Assembly: GCF_023856365.1 (NCBI RefSeq)
Contig: NW_026042745.1
Coordinates: 41,432-105,431, forward strand
Direction of reading: 5' to 3'
Source of the DNA: Brienomyrus brachyistius
Lineage: Eukaryota > Chordata > Actinopteri > Osteoglossiformes > Mormyridae
DNA: 64,000 nt
Below are positions 48,135 to 60,615 of this stretch, piece by piece. The notes beneath the pieces are model-generated. The model ran no database searches. It was not told where the DNA came from and worked only from the letters and a program-made list of their open reading frames with translations. The position numbers and the translations under genes were made by a program. Positions within the stretch are counted from its first letter, which is position 1; each line of letters opens with the position of its first letter.

Positions 48135-48381
48135 AGCAGGTGTTGTCAGACAATAAACTGGGATTTACTGGGATCAAGATGGGAGGCTAGGGAACGAGCA
48201 ACATGGAGGGCACCACATCAATGGGGAACACAGGGCCAGGAAGCACTTATACAGGAATAACAAGGGAACAGACTGGAGGTAGCAGGGAGTGTTTAACATG
48301 AGGGATGGAACGAGACGCGAGACCAACGAGCAGCAGGCATGGCTTATTAGAGCCACGTCAGGGAGGTGGCAGGACATGACG
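48135..48381. repeat. Dispersed repeat, family R1 (copy B)
   Basis: Counterpart of 682-928 with only a few substitutions. Confidence 0.6.
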
Positions 48382-48732
48382 TTTGGGGCTATGGTTAGGG
48401 TTAGGATTAGGCTTAGGTTTAGAGTAAAGTGTTTGTGGCAGAGAGCGGTCAGTAGTACAAGGACATGACTATGCCACCTGGGGAATTTCACCACAGGAAA
48501 AATTACTCTAAATTAAGAGCACACAAGTTCATTTACCGAATGGAGCTAGAGACGTGTTTGTACTATTAACAGGTTGTTGAAAATATAAAACAAAAAAACA
48601 AGACAAGCGCTTTAGCATCAACAACCTTAAAAAATAAACCAGCAACCAGCCTTTGGCCACTGGCTGACTAAACTCAAGCAGGAGACAGGTGTCCGGGGAA
48701 GTTGATCAAAAGGGGGAATAGAGTCCCTTAAA

Positions 48733-48748
48733 CTAACACACACACACA

Positions 48749-48781
<33 letters not shown>

Positions 48782-48784
48782 GCA
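48733..48784 (+). repeat. CA microsatellite (copy B)
   Basis: About 30 bp shorter than the array in copy A (1281-1363), with one TA interruption in place of the GA ones. Confidence 0.95.
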
Positions 48785-50070
48785 CCTGTGCTCCACCACA
48801 CTGATCCCCACACAAATATACTGCACAAGGTGAAAGTGTGAACACCACCACCCCAGACCAATCAAATCTTAGTCAGCCAGATCAATCGAGGCAGCCACTG
48901 CTCACAGTCTCCCAGAAAATACCCCAATCTAACCAAGAATCTGAGTGTTGAAAACTATGAAGAGTGCAAACAATGAGTAGCAGAATACAGGCTGTCCCTC
49001 TGTATCAGTCCCAAACAGAAAGAAAGGGCGGCCCAAAGTCTGTTAAGTCACAAAACTAGGGAATGAAACAGCTCCAAATGCAGGAAAAGGTGCGACGATC
49101 CTTAGCGCGTTCCAGGGCTCCCAGCACATCGCCGATGTCCCACCGAGGATCAGGAGCTTCAAGCCGCGGTTGTTGGGCGACATCGGACCGGCTGAGGACA
49201 AGACAAGACTGACGGAAAAGAAAAACTGACGTAGGAAACACAGCAGCCACAGTGCAGGTTCAAACTATTATTGTCTGACAAACCTGCTGGAAGAGGCATA
49301 AACTGAAGCTGACGAGCAACTGAAACTGTAATCCTGGCAACAACCGTAACTACAATTAAAACACATCAAGTAAAGCAACTGACAAGTAGCTATAGGCCTA
49401 GTCACCAGAATAACTTGCAACCACTGGAGCTGCAACACAGACACAAGAGAAACACTGCAATATAAAATATTACCATTAGCCATTTAAATCAAGCAGAGGA
49501 TTAACGCTAATTAAAACAGCAAAACCTCCCACCAAGACACAGAATAAGTGTGAACCTCAGCCAGCATGCCAGCGTACCACGGCAGACCACTGCGGTGCGG
49601 AAGGGGAGTTACCGGACCGGGAAACGCCAATGACGCCTCCACACACTAGGGGTCCCCACACACACTTACCGGAAATAATCAACAAGTCCTACCCGCAAAA
49701 TTCCACACTACTACAGTTGGATGGCCCTGGGATTTTTCTCCAGAACCCCAAGGCTCAATGGAAGTACCGTGAGATTCTTAAACCCTTACCTGAGGAAGGA
49801 GGCTTCCAGCGTAAGGAGAGGTTCACCAGAATCCCCGGGCTGGATGGACATCGTTCATCCTTTACCTGGGGAATGAGGCTACCAACTCGTGGTGACTTAC
49901 CCAAGCCCTGGTGCTGGATCATCATTCAATGCTTACATGGGGAAAGAGAGACCTTACCCTTGGCCTCCAAGCCTGGAAGTACCCTGAGCTCTAGACCCAA
50001 GCTTAACCCTAACCCATAAGCATAGGTTCGCAGTATGAACGGTTCTCACCTGATACCAGAAAACCATACA

Positions 50071-50400
50071 TGTTCTTAATCTGAAAATCAGTTCATCGTT
50101 TTCCCAGAAGGTGGCAGCACATCAACACTGCAAGCTTGGCACATCCCTTTGGATACAATGAGCTATCCTTACATTTTGAAATTTTTTTAAACTTATTTAA
50201 ATCAGTAAAACAAATTACTTCCAAAAAGGATAGAATCATGTCTACCCAATACCCCTTGGCACCATGTTAGTGTGAATGGAGTTTTCACTCCAGCCCTGAG
50301 GGATTCAGAGCAGACACAAAAGATTGTGAACCCATGTGTGATTTACAGTGAAAGGTGACTGAACACAACGCACAGCCTCTGTTATGACTCCACTGTTCAC
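50071..50400. repeat. Dispersed repeat, family R2 (copy B)
   Basis: Counterpart of 2651-2990. Confidence 0.6.
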
Positions 50401-51632
50401 CATGGTTCAGCACCATCTATATTTCTATTATTTTTAAGGTATTTTACTTGTGGTTTTACACTTAACATGGTATCGACAGGCTTGCACCAGAGATCTCATT
50501 GTATTTACAGTGACAGTAACGCTGCCTTATCTTGCGAGAGGAAGTAGCATATGGGTGCGCTGCTAATGTTAGCATTAGCAAACCTAGCTGCCTAGCAGTG
50601 TTGGTAGTAACTCGTCAGTGTAATTCCACTACTTTTGTTTGCACCATGTATTTCAACATCGACGCGATGTTAATGTGATCACTATGCAACCTTTAGCCCA
50701 CTGTTATTTTCCTTGATTATGTAATTATACTGGGCAGGTCAGGCAGAGGGAGCAGACGCAGATGTAGAACATTGCCGCACCAACCACACGTCCAAACTGC
50801 TGGCGATCCTGGCCGGCGACCCCCCAGGCAGACACACGGTCGAATCCCACCCTTATTATAATTACTTTTATATACAGTAATTGGTAATTAGTAATTTTCA
50901 GTAGCTTGCACAAGGCTGCTGACTAGCAACGTTATTCGTTGGCTGAATCCGAAATAGCTGTAGTGCTACGATGCTGGATTGTTACAGGGACAGTGATAAA
51001 TGCAGACCCCTTTATTCTGATTGCGTTAAAAATCAAATGTTTTTACTCAGATTTCATCCATTTGGTGGTGTGCTCTCTATAATGTGCCATGTTTTCCTAA
51101 AAGCAGATTTTTTAAAAAGAATGGCAAAATAGAGCAGCGCACTGAATTGTAATGCCTGTATCTTGAAACGTAGCGTGTTGTCAGACTCTCCGACACACAG
51201 CTCTATGGTCCATACAGAGGAGATGAGGAACATGCAGTCTGCTAAGTCACGTGGTTACCTTTCGTTAGGTGGCTACGTTTACATGCCTTAACGCAATTAA
51301 GATGTTTTCATGTAAACAGATTAATCGGGGAGCTCATTTATAAAGGCTTCGTGTGACTGAAAAAGACGAGAAGCATTCATACATACATTTATAGGAAGAT
51401 TTTGGGATTTACAAAGAAAAACGTTTTGTGAAAAAGACACAAATCTTGTGAACGAGGTTGAGAGATGCTGTTTCGACAGAATCCTGTAGAGGGCACTGTG
51501 TATGCTAAATCGAAGGCTCCAGGAATGTATTCGGCATTTATAATCATAAACAATAATAAATGAAATATTTGTGGGCAAATGGCAATTGGCTCTGAGATTA
51601 AAGTTTTTTAAAATGAATTTGTTTAAATTTTT

Positions 51633-51980
51633 GGGCCGGCATGGTGGTGCAGTGGTTAGCACTGTTGCCTCACACCTCTGGGACCCAGGTTCGAGTCTCC
51701 GCCTGGGTTACATGTGTGTGGAGTTTGCATGTTCTCCCCATGTCGTCGTGGGGTTTCCTCCGGGTACGCCGGTTTCCCCCCACAGTCCAAAAACATGCTG
51801 AGGCTAATTGGAGTTGCTAAAAAATTGCCTGTAGGTGTGAATGGTGTGTGAGTGTGCCCTGCGATGGGCTGGCCCCCCCATCCTGGGTTGTTCCCTGCCT
51901 TGTGCCCATTGCTTCCGGGATAGGCTCCGGACCCCCCGCGACCCAGTAGGATTAGCAGTTTGGAAAATGGATGGATAGAT
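51633..51980 (+). repeat. tRNA-derived SINE, near full length (copy B)
   Basis: Counterpart of 4213-4560, with box A, box B and the GGAT tail kept. Confidence 0.85.
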
Positions 51981-52509
51981 GTATGATAGAATGATTAAGC
52001 TGTAGCACATTTCAAATAATATTTCATTTGTAACACATTTGTTCTCCAAACTTCTACATTTTTAACCTTTGGCCACAAGATCATCTTCTTCCTGCCAGTA
52101 TCTTTTCTTTTCCTTTGATCCTCGGTTGTTGGAATCTGCTCTGCTGCTTGGAAGTTCCCTGGGGAGTTAGTGTTGGGGGGTTCTGGTGGAATGTGACCAT
52201 CGGCAGCCATGGGCTGGATAGCGCTGTGGTGCTCAGCCTGGCTCTGTGCCCTTCTAGGGGCTCTGTGTCCTTTGTTAGCACAAACATTTTGCACACCTGA
52301 CATTACCATGCATACAGTATTTCTCTTATTTTACAAAATACAAAAACACTGATCAAAGTCTGTAGAAAAAAACATTTTATTTCATGAACTAAGTCAAATA
52401 TGAATCATAAAACACAATTAAAATACTTTTTTTGAATACATGCCTCAGAAATTGCACATCCCTGATTGTGCGTTACCTTCATGCTGCCTTGAAATTTTTG
52501 ATTTCTTCA

Positions 52510-53350
52510 CTGTAGCCCTATGTTATACAATCTTATCTTAACCTTATGTTAACTGATCCCATTTTTATTTCTTAAAATATCCCCTCCACCACCCCCCTCT
52601 GAGGAGGACTGCTTTATTTATAATTAATCTAATCCTATGTTATACAATCTTATCTTAACCTTCTGAATTAATCCTATTTTTATTTCTTAAATATTCCCTC
52701 CACCACCCCCCCTCTAAGGAGGACTGTTTTATTTACAATTAATCTAATCCTATGTTATATAATCTTATCTTAACCTTATCTTAATTAATCCTATTTTTAT
52801 TTCTTAAATATTCCCTCCACCACCCCCCCTCTAAGGAGGACTGCTTTATTTATAATTAATCTAATCCTATGTTATACAATCTTATCTTAACCTTATGTTA
52901 ACTAACCCTATTTTTATTTCTTAAATATTCCCTCCACCACCCCCCCTCTAAGGAGGACTGCTTTATTTATAATTAATCTAATCCTATGTTATACAATCTT
53001 ATCTTAACCTTATGTTAACTAACCCTATTTTTATTTCTTAAATATTCCCTCCACCACCCCCCCTCTAAGGAGGACTGCTTTATTTACAATTAATCTAATC
53101 CTATGTTATACAATCTTATCTTTACCTTATGTTAACTGATACTATTTTTATTTCTTAAATATTCCCTCCACCACCCCCCCTCTAAGGAGGACTGCTTTAT
53201 TTATAATTAATCTAATCCTATGTTATACAATCTTATCTTAACCTTATGTTAACTAACCCTATTTTTATTTTTTAAATATTCCCTCCACCACCCCCCCTCT
53301 AAGGAGGACTGCTTTATTTATAATTAATCTAATCCTATGTTATACAATCT
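52510..53350. repeat. 117-bp satellite array (copy B)
   Basis: About seven units, one more than in copy A. One unit is shortened (CTTCTGAATTAATCC near 52670). The C-rich part mostly has the CTCTAAGGAGG variant. Confidence 0.95.
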
Positions 53351-53689
53351 TAAGCTTACCGTAACCTATCCTATCTTAATTTTATTCTATGTTATCTTAT
53401 CCTATCTTTCTTATCTTATGCTATGCAATCCTATCTTATTCTTATACTATGTTACCTTATATAATCTTATCCTAAACTTATGGTAATTTATCATGTCTTT
53501 GTAAAACATAAAATGGCATACAAGTTAAGACTATCTTAACTTGTCCTATCTTATTCTATACAATCTTAACCTTATCCTATCTTAATCTTATCCTATAGTA
53601 CCTTATGCTATAGAACTACATGGTAACATATCCTAATTTTATCTTATCCTAAGTATGTATGACAACTCTCGTGTAATTATGTGCTGAAT

Positions 53690-55795
53690 CTACAGGGAAA
53701 TGTAGCTATGTGCATCTGACTGATAGCCCATTTCCACACCCATCTCCTGAGCCCTGGGCATGGTACTTAGCTGCTCCAGTGCATCAATAGGAAAGATGAA
53801 CTCATCTTCATCAATCCTACGCCTCTTGGTTGAATGAGTACCCTCATTATCCTCATTCTTCCCCTGTTTCGCTAAGTTAATTTCATTTAAATGTCTGTTC
53901 CAAAACTCCTGACACCAGTACTCAGTAAAGCACTTGGCGTCATAGGTCATTTTAGAGTACTTGGTTACATAATAGTTATACAACCAATAGAATTTTTCCA
54001 GGTGAGATGAGGCGGCTACAGCCTTTGCTGGAGCCTGAAGCAGAGGGGTCAGATGAACCAGGCCTGGAGCTGAATATGGATGTGGAGCTGGGCTTACAGG
54101 TGTGACTAAGTGTGGCAATAAAACAGAGGAGCCCATAAAAAGAAATGGGGATGAAACAAAAGGGGAGGGGGCTGAAGACGGAAATAAAAATGAAGAGGAG
54201 GAGAAGGTTGGTGAGCTGGGCTTAGGCTCTAACCCCTTCTGTTGGTCATACCTCCTTCTTCGCCCTGACCGGCCTCCCGCCGTTTTTCTACGGCGGCCTG
54301 TGCCCTGCTGACCCCTGCTGGTTGCCACCGGGATGGCAGCAGATCCAGGAGAGGCAGACGTGGTCAGGGAGCTGGCTGCCGGCGGCCTGGTGCGGCACTT
54401 CTTCCGACGGCCAGCATCACTGGAACTGGTTTGTCCTTTGGGATTATAAAGACAGGGGACAGCATATTTAATTTAAATGAAACATTATGTCACTGTACAA
54501 CAACACTACATCACAACCATCACAGATATCACACTTGGCAGTCGGTATTGCACACTAAGAAAAATTCTGCAGTCTTTATTGGATACAGGAAACAAACGCT
54601 TGGGAAACTTATGCGCTGGTCTTGACTTGGGCCGTCTGCGTTTCAGCAGGGGAACCTGACCTATAAAAACAAGCCAGTTTGTGCACAGATTCCCTGATAC
54701 GCAGAACAACAGCGAAAAACAACACTGGAAAGGTTCATGTGCATCAAATATAGCAGCCCACTCAATCCAAATGCTGGCATCAACAACTGACTAAAGTCAA
54801 ATCCTTTACATATCTTACACTTTCCATAAGTTGCATTATTTATTCACTCTCAAGGTACCAAACTAAGATTTATTCTTTTTCTGATTACTACCGCGTTTCC
54901 CCGCAAATAAGCCCTAACATGATTTTTCAAGAAGCCCGTAATATAAGCCCTAGTTATTGTCCCATGGATTGTACGGTAACTAGAATGAGATGCGGTTATA
55001 CTACGAGAAGGCTACATGGACAAGAGGCGCTCATTTAAGGACAGAGTTATTGCTAAACATGAGAGATTGGGGACACTGGTTCTACAGGAAATTGAGTTGC
55101 GAGATATTCAGGACGGAATTTGGAACTTGGAGATTTACGATGATGTTCCAGAAGAACATGACATGACGACTATATTTGAATGAACATATACAGTATACAG
55201 CAGAATTTTGTTCATGAATAAATTCACCGTCAAATTGTTTACATGGAAAGATACTGTTAGAAGATGACATGATGTCTGTGTTTGAATAAATGTGGATTCT
55301 TTTTCATGAATACCGGTAAATATACTGTAGCATGTTATACTTGGGAAAATACTACCTTAATATAAGCCGTAACGCGTCATTTGGAGCAAAAATTTATATA
55401 AGACCCTGTCTTATTTTCGGGGAAACACCGTATATTAGGACATATTCAGCTGTTACTTTACCACTTCATGATGATTTTCTCTGATGTTTAAATATAATAT
55501 AATGCAGTAGACATTTAAAAAGACTCCCGTATATTAAAGCTAAAGGTGAACTACTTTATTATTTAGACATGTACTTCTAAAACAAGATAATAGAACAGAA
55601 GATTCAAGAAGACTAGTCAAGCATATTCTGACTTTAACTCTTTAAGTGCTGAGTTAGTCTGGGCATCATTTTGCCATCCTTACCTCGGCCAACTGGACCG
55701 GGGATGTATTCCGGGGCGATCCGCACACTGACTGCACCTTTCGGCAGCAGCCAGTCAATCCTCTGGAGATTCACGGTGGTTTTCACGATGGACAT
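53690..55795 (-). CDS. Unrecognised three-exon protein (copy B)
   Basis: Same structure as 6136-8241: exons 55795-55684, 54660-54598 and 54435-53690, all open. Protein differences I can see against copy A are N19K and S28P in exon 1, and N to K (RRRNT/RRRKT), F to Y (HPF/HPY) and Q to K (PAQ/PAK) in exon 3, against three synonymous changes in exon 3. The donor after exon 2 changes from GTGTCT in A to GTTTGT in B, still a GT. The high share of replacement changes gives no sign of strong constraint on one copy, but the numbers are small. Confidence 0.5.
54891..55430. mobile_element. pogo/Tigger-like non-autonomous DNA transposon (copy B)
   Basis: Counterpart of 7339-7873 with the same terminal inverted repeats and flanking TA, with several small indels inside. 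It was inserted before the segment was copied. Confidence 0.7.
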
Positions 55796-57371
55796 CTTTC
55801 GCGTCTTCTCTCTTGCTGATAAACTGCAAGTCTGAGCTGCTTTAAATGTTCAAATGAAAACTCTAAACGGAAAAGAATTGTTATGATTCGGTTGCTAAGC
55901 TACGGTGGCCGATTGGTGTCAGAGCGCTGCAAAGTCTTCAAACGCTTTAATCAAATGACGAAACATACGATCTACATTTACAAAAGCGCAGAAACGTAGA
56001 AGTACCACAAAATTTTAAGACAAGTTTAAAAACATATAAGCGCTGAAAATCTGCTCACAACACAGTTGTGAAGTTTCTGGGTGACAAAGAAACAAGACGG
56101 ACCAATTATGGTTTAACTGTATATCGAATGTTTACAAAATGTCGATATCTTATCAAAACAGGATATAGAATGAAACACTACATTATATCAATCAATCATC
56201 CGGTCGCCATTAAAAATATAGAATAATATTCCTTCCTTGTTATAAGTAACACGAGAGCTGCGGTCTTGAAGTTGCACAGGCTCCCAGAATTCATAGCGAT
56301 AATTACGCGACCCATTCAATTAGTGGGTTTTTTGATAATTGGGAATGCGTTGGGTGCGTTCGACTTCACTTAGGTCTGACTGCAGCTGACGTGAGGGGGA
56401 GCGCCATCTGCCGGCGGCTGCAGGAGTGTAATATAATAATATAAACTGTAATATAAACTTGTAATATAAACTGACAGCAGCCAAACTAGACAACTTCTAC
56501 TCCTCGTAGTGCGAGACCTGACTGAGATGGCCGCACTGCCAGAAGGGTGTAGATACATCTATACAAATATCACCTGCATGCACATTACTTCTTCTACAAT
56601 AACCAACTCCTGATCCAAACTGCTAGCAGTGAAAAGATAGCTGCCAGGAAAAAGATCAAATACATTTATTTCAAGGATTCAAAGTTTTTATTGTCATGCA
56701 CAGAATACAATGCAATTCTTACTTGAATGTCTTCTTCACAGACTAGACGATTAAACACATAAAGCAGCGCAAGATTACAGTAACTAACAATAAATAAACG
56801 ATTAACTTATGTGTACTATTAGAGCATTTATTGAAACTTTACTTCTTTACAGGCTTTTCGGGAGAAATAGCAGATAACGCATCGGAACTTCCAGAGATAC
56901 AAACGTCATGCTAAAATTGTTCAGCCAATAAGGGCAAAGTTGTGTCACGGAGGCAGTTCCAGTTTGTGCAGCCGGCTGAGAGGTTTTTTTTTATTATTTT
57001 TGTTATTGAAGCTTTAAATTACAACAGAAGTAACAGCTGACCAGTGACCATTAAGATTAACAAAACAAACAAGAACATTTACGAGACATTCACAAAATAA
57101 GCCAGGGGCACATAGTAGCGACATTTACAGTTACGCCGGCTGAAAAGTGCTGCACGATCTTACTTGCTCTCTGCACGTGCTGCACGATCTGTCACGATCG
57201 TCTTGTAGGTTTTTGTACCATGTGACTTGGTGACGTTAGGTGACGTTTTGCAGGGCCGGCTTTATGTCGGACAAAAGAAATCTAACCATGATGCAGCAAA
57301 GCAGACTAACCAAAGATCTCATAGTAAACAAAGGAATGTGATACTGCACTTAAGTCTCAAAACAAAGCTTT

Positions 57372-57634
57372 TACAATGTTAAAAAGTACTCACAACTTTC
57401 AGAATTTGATTGAGTACAAAAAGTTGCAGGCTAACGTAAGGAGGGTAGTTAAATGAGCAAAGAGGGAGTTTTGGAGGTCCTTCTGTAATTCAGTAGGACG
57501 GGAAACTGACATTAGTAAAGTCTGGGGAATGATAAAAAAGATGCATGAGATTAAAAGGGAGTATGGATATTCAGTTCTAAATGATAATAACATAATAACA
57601 GTTACAGATGGGGAAAAAGGCAAAATGTTAGTTT
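57372..57634 (+). mobile_element. LINE ORF2 fragment (copy B)
   Basis: Counterpart of 9840-10102, ending at the LTR edge. Confidence 0.5.
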
Positions 57635-58373
57635 TGTGGTTTTTCATTCCCTGCTAAATCAGAAGTCAGAAGCCGCTGGTGTAGATCCAAATTCAGTCTT
57701 TATTGCAAACAAGTTACAACCAAGGCCGGACACTTAAAGTGTGTCCAGTACTGTTTTATACCTATTTTTATACAAGTTCTTATCATTTAACAATATCTCG
57801 TCACTTAAGCATCATCATTCCTTCAACCATTCACAATCATTGTTTTTTACATCAATCCACACCCCTAGGTGATAAGTTTGTCCATCAATTCTTTTACTGT
57901 TTGGTCCCTCAGCCGAACGTAATGGTGGTGCGACCATCTCCACTTGGTTTCTTAAAAATGCTCAGCCGTGAACTTTTGGTGAGCCTGTTGCACATTGTCT
58001 AATTAGAGGGTTGATAATATATTTGTCCTTCAACATAATGATAAGGCATAACACTAATAAAGGTGGATATTCATGCATTCAGGGCTAACATAAAGTAGCT
58101 AACAGAACATTTGAGGCTAATACAAGGTGCAAATACATACTCAATTGATTACATTGTGTTGATTACATTGTAATGATTACATCACGGGTATTTGGCATGC
58201 TTTTTAATAATACCGTAATGATTATATTCTACATTGTATAGTGCTAAATAATATCCCATATATTTCCCCCCTTTGGGATTCTAAAGAGTCCCACACACAA
58301 TTCTGTCCATCCAGCCTAGGAGGGAGGGCTAAAACCCTAAGATCTAGGGAAATTCCACTCCCAGCCCGCCACA
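57635..58373 (-). repeat. Retroviral LTR (copy B), without SINE
   Basis: Uninterrupted version of the LTR, TGTGG at 58373 to CCACA at 57635 on the minus strand, 739 bp. TATA-like boxes and AATAAAG are kept. About 45 bp present in copy A (near 10459-10503) are missing. Confidence 0.6.
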
Positions 58374-58672
58374 GGCGCGGCCCCCCTTCGGGGTCCATGG
58401 CTGACATGGCTCACAAACTATCAACACTCAGAATCAACCAACAGCAATGAACTCCCCAGGATACATTGCATATATTATCAGGAATACATAATCTACCAGG
58501 AGTACATCACCTACCACAAGCTCATTACATAAACATATACGGCTAATGCAAAGATAACTGAAAGGTTAACTGATAACACTGTAGATTACTATAACAGGCA
58601 CTCTGTCATGAGCAGGAAAGTCCCAGGTGTCGTGGGCGGCAGGCAGGCTGCAGCGTTTCCAACATGGAGTAT

Positions 58673-59586
58673 TCACAGGCGGTACGGCCGAACTTCAGCT
58701 ATGGGCAGGAGCGTATCCAAGGTGTCTATGTCGCCATCCGTTTCCGTGTTGGTCCAGGAGGTTGCCGCTCCAAACGGTCCTCCCACCACTCTAAACATTG
58801 CAGCTATAGTCGCCTGCTGAGACAGCGCTCTTCCCACTAGGGAGCGAACAAGAGGAACTACACAACAAAAGATTAGTATCAAAGCAAGAATGAACACAGC
58901 ACACACACAGAGTGCTTTCATAAGGGCTTACTGCCAACTACCCCACATATTATAGCACCAGTCAAACAACCCGTCATGTTGTCCCGAATTTCTCGCCATC
59001 TCATCCTGTAACCCCTGCAACTTTCTCATACCCTCAGTAAATGAAACATCCAGGGTTGTATTATTGGGAATAAATGTACAGCACTGATCCCCGAACAGCA
59101 CACACACTCCCCCTTTTTCTGCCAGGAGCCAATCCAGGGCCATCCTGTTCTGTCATGCCATCAGACTGGTGGCCTGAAGCTGCTCCCCCAGAGATGCGAG
59201 TGCCGCCTGAGTATAGTTGATAAACCTCTGCTGATTATAGTACAGATAATTTTTCCATTCCACATTTTTGTTAACAGTAGGCCAAATTAATATTGATTCA
59301 AACCCTGCAGCTATCTCACTTCTCACCTTATATTTCTCTGGAATGCCCCTCGGCTGGCATATGGCATCTATATACACACTGGGATCATCTTCGCAGCTCG
59401 TAACAAACCTGTGGGACCTAGAGGGCTGTTTGTCAGAGTAAATATCCACCTGGCTAGCTAACATCCCCCTAGTGCAGAGGCCTCCACAATTATTGGGGAG
59501 AGGAGGCCTCAATCCTCCCTCCTGACCACACAGCCACCACGTATCTGCCAGAGGTACGCTCTGGTTCTCTAATGCATCCAGCGGAA
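58673..59586 (-). pseudogene. Endogenous retrovirus env pseudogene (copy B)
   Basis: Same arrangement as 11522-12435: transmembrane-subunit pieces in one frame with stops at 59155-59153 and 58930-58928, the CX6CC motif and the membrane anchor kept. A few amino acid replacements distinguish it. The shared stops show inactivation before duplication. Confidence 0.8.
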
Positions 59587-60118
59587 TGACATCTGAGTCC
59601 TCTATAGCCCTGTGTGAGGGGCTGACGTCTGAGTCCTCTATAGGCCTGTGTGAGGGGCTGACGTCTGAGTCCTCTATAGGCCTGTGTGAGGGGCTGAAGT
59701 CTGAGTCCTCTATAGGCCCGTGTGAGGGGCTGACGTCTGAGTCCTTTATAGGCCTGTGCGAGGGGCTGAAGTCTGAGTCCTCTATAGGCCTGTGTGAGGG
59801 GACCGACGTCTGAGTCCCCTATAGGCCCGTGTGAGGGGCCGACATCTGAGTCCTCTATAGGCCTGTGTGGGGGGCTGACGTCTGAGTCCTCTATAGGCCC
59901 GTGTGTGGGACCGACATCTGAGTCCTCTATAGGCCTGTGTGAGAGGCCGACATCTGAGTCCTCTATAGGCCTGTGTGGGGGGCCGACGTCTGAGTCCTCT
60001 ATAGGCCTGTGTGGGGGGCTGACGTCTGAGTCCTCTATAGGCCCGTGTGTGGGACCGACATCTGAGTCCTCTATAGGCCTGTGCGAGGGATTGACGCCTG
60101 AGTCCTCTATAGGCCTGT
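59587..60118. repeat. 36-bp minisatellite (copy B), 15 units
   Basis: Fifteen units of the same repeat as 12436-13222, including one 37-bp frame-shifting unit near 59800. Confidence 0.95.
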
Positions 60119-60147
60119 GTATGCATCAAATATCATATATATATATA

Positions 60148-60285
60148 TCCATCCATCCATTTTCCAAACCGCTTATCCTACTGGGTTGCGGGGGGTCCGG
60201 AGCCTATCCCGGAAGCAATGGGCACGAGGCAGGGAACAACCCAGGATGGGGGGCCAGCCCATCGCAGGGCACATTCACACATCAT
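60148..60285 (-). repeat. 5'-truncated SINE with target duplication (copy B)
   Basis: Counterpart of 13246-13390; the flanking TCAAATATCATATATAT is present on both sides. Confidence 0.9.
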
Positions 60286-60615
60286 TCAAATATCATATAT
60301 ATAATTTATTAAATTTAGATTTAAGTTTGCAGTCAATTCAATTTCCACGTTTCTCAATTTTCACGTTGCCTTTTTAAACGCAATTATGTGAATTTTAAGT
60401 AAAAATGTAGAATAAAATTATATCGTGATAATTATCAATATCATTTTCTATGAAAAAAACTTTACTATTGTACAATATTGCCCAGCCATAGGCTGATTTC
60501 AAAATTGATTTACATATTGTCTGTCTGTCATTATACATAAGAACATAAGAACATAAGAACTATACAAATGAGAGGAGGCCATTCGGCCCATCAAGCTCGC
60601 TTGGGGAGAACTAAA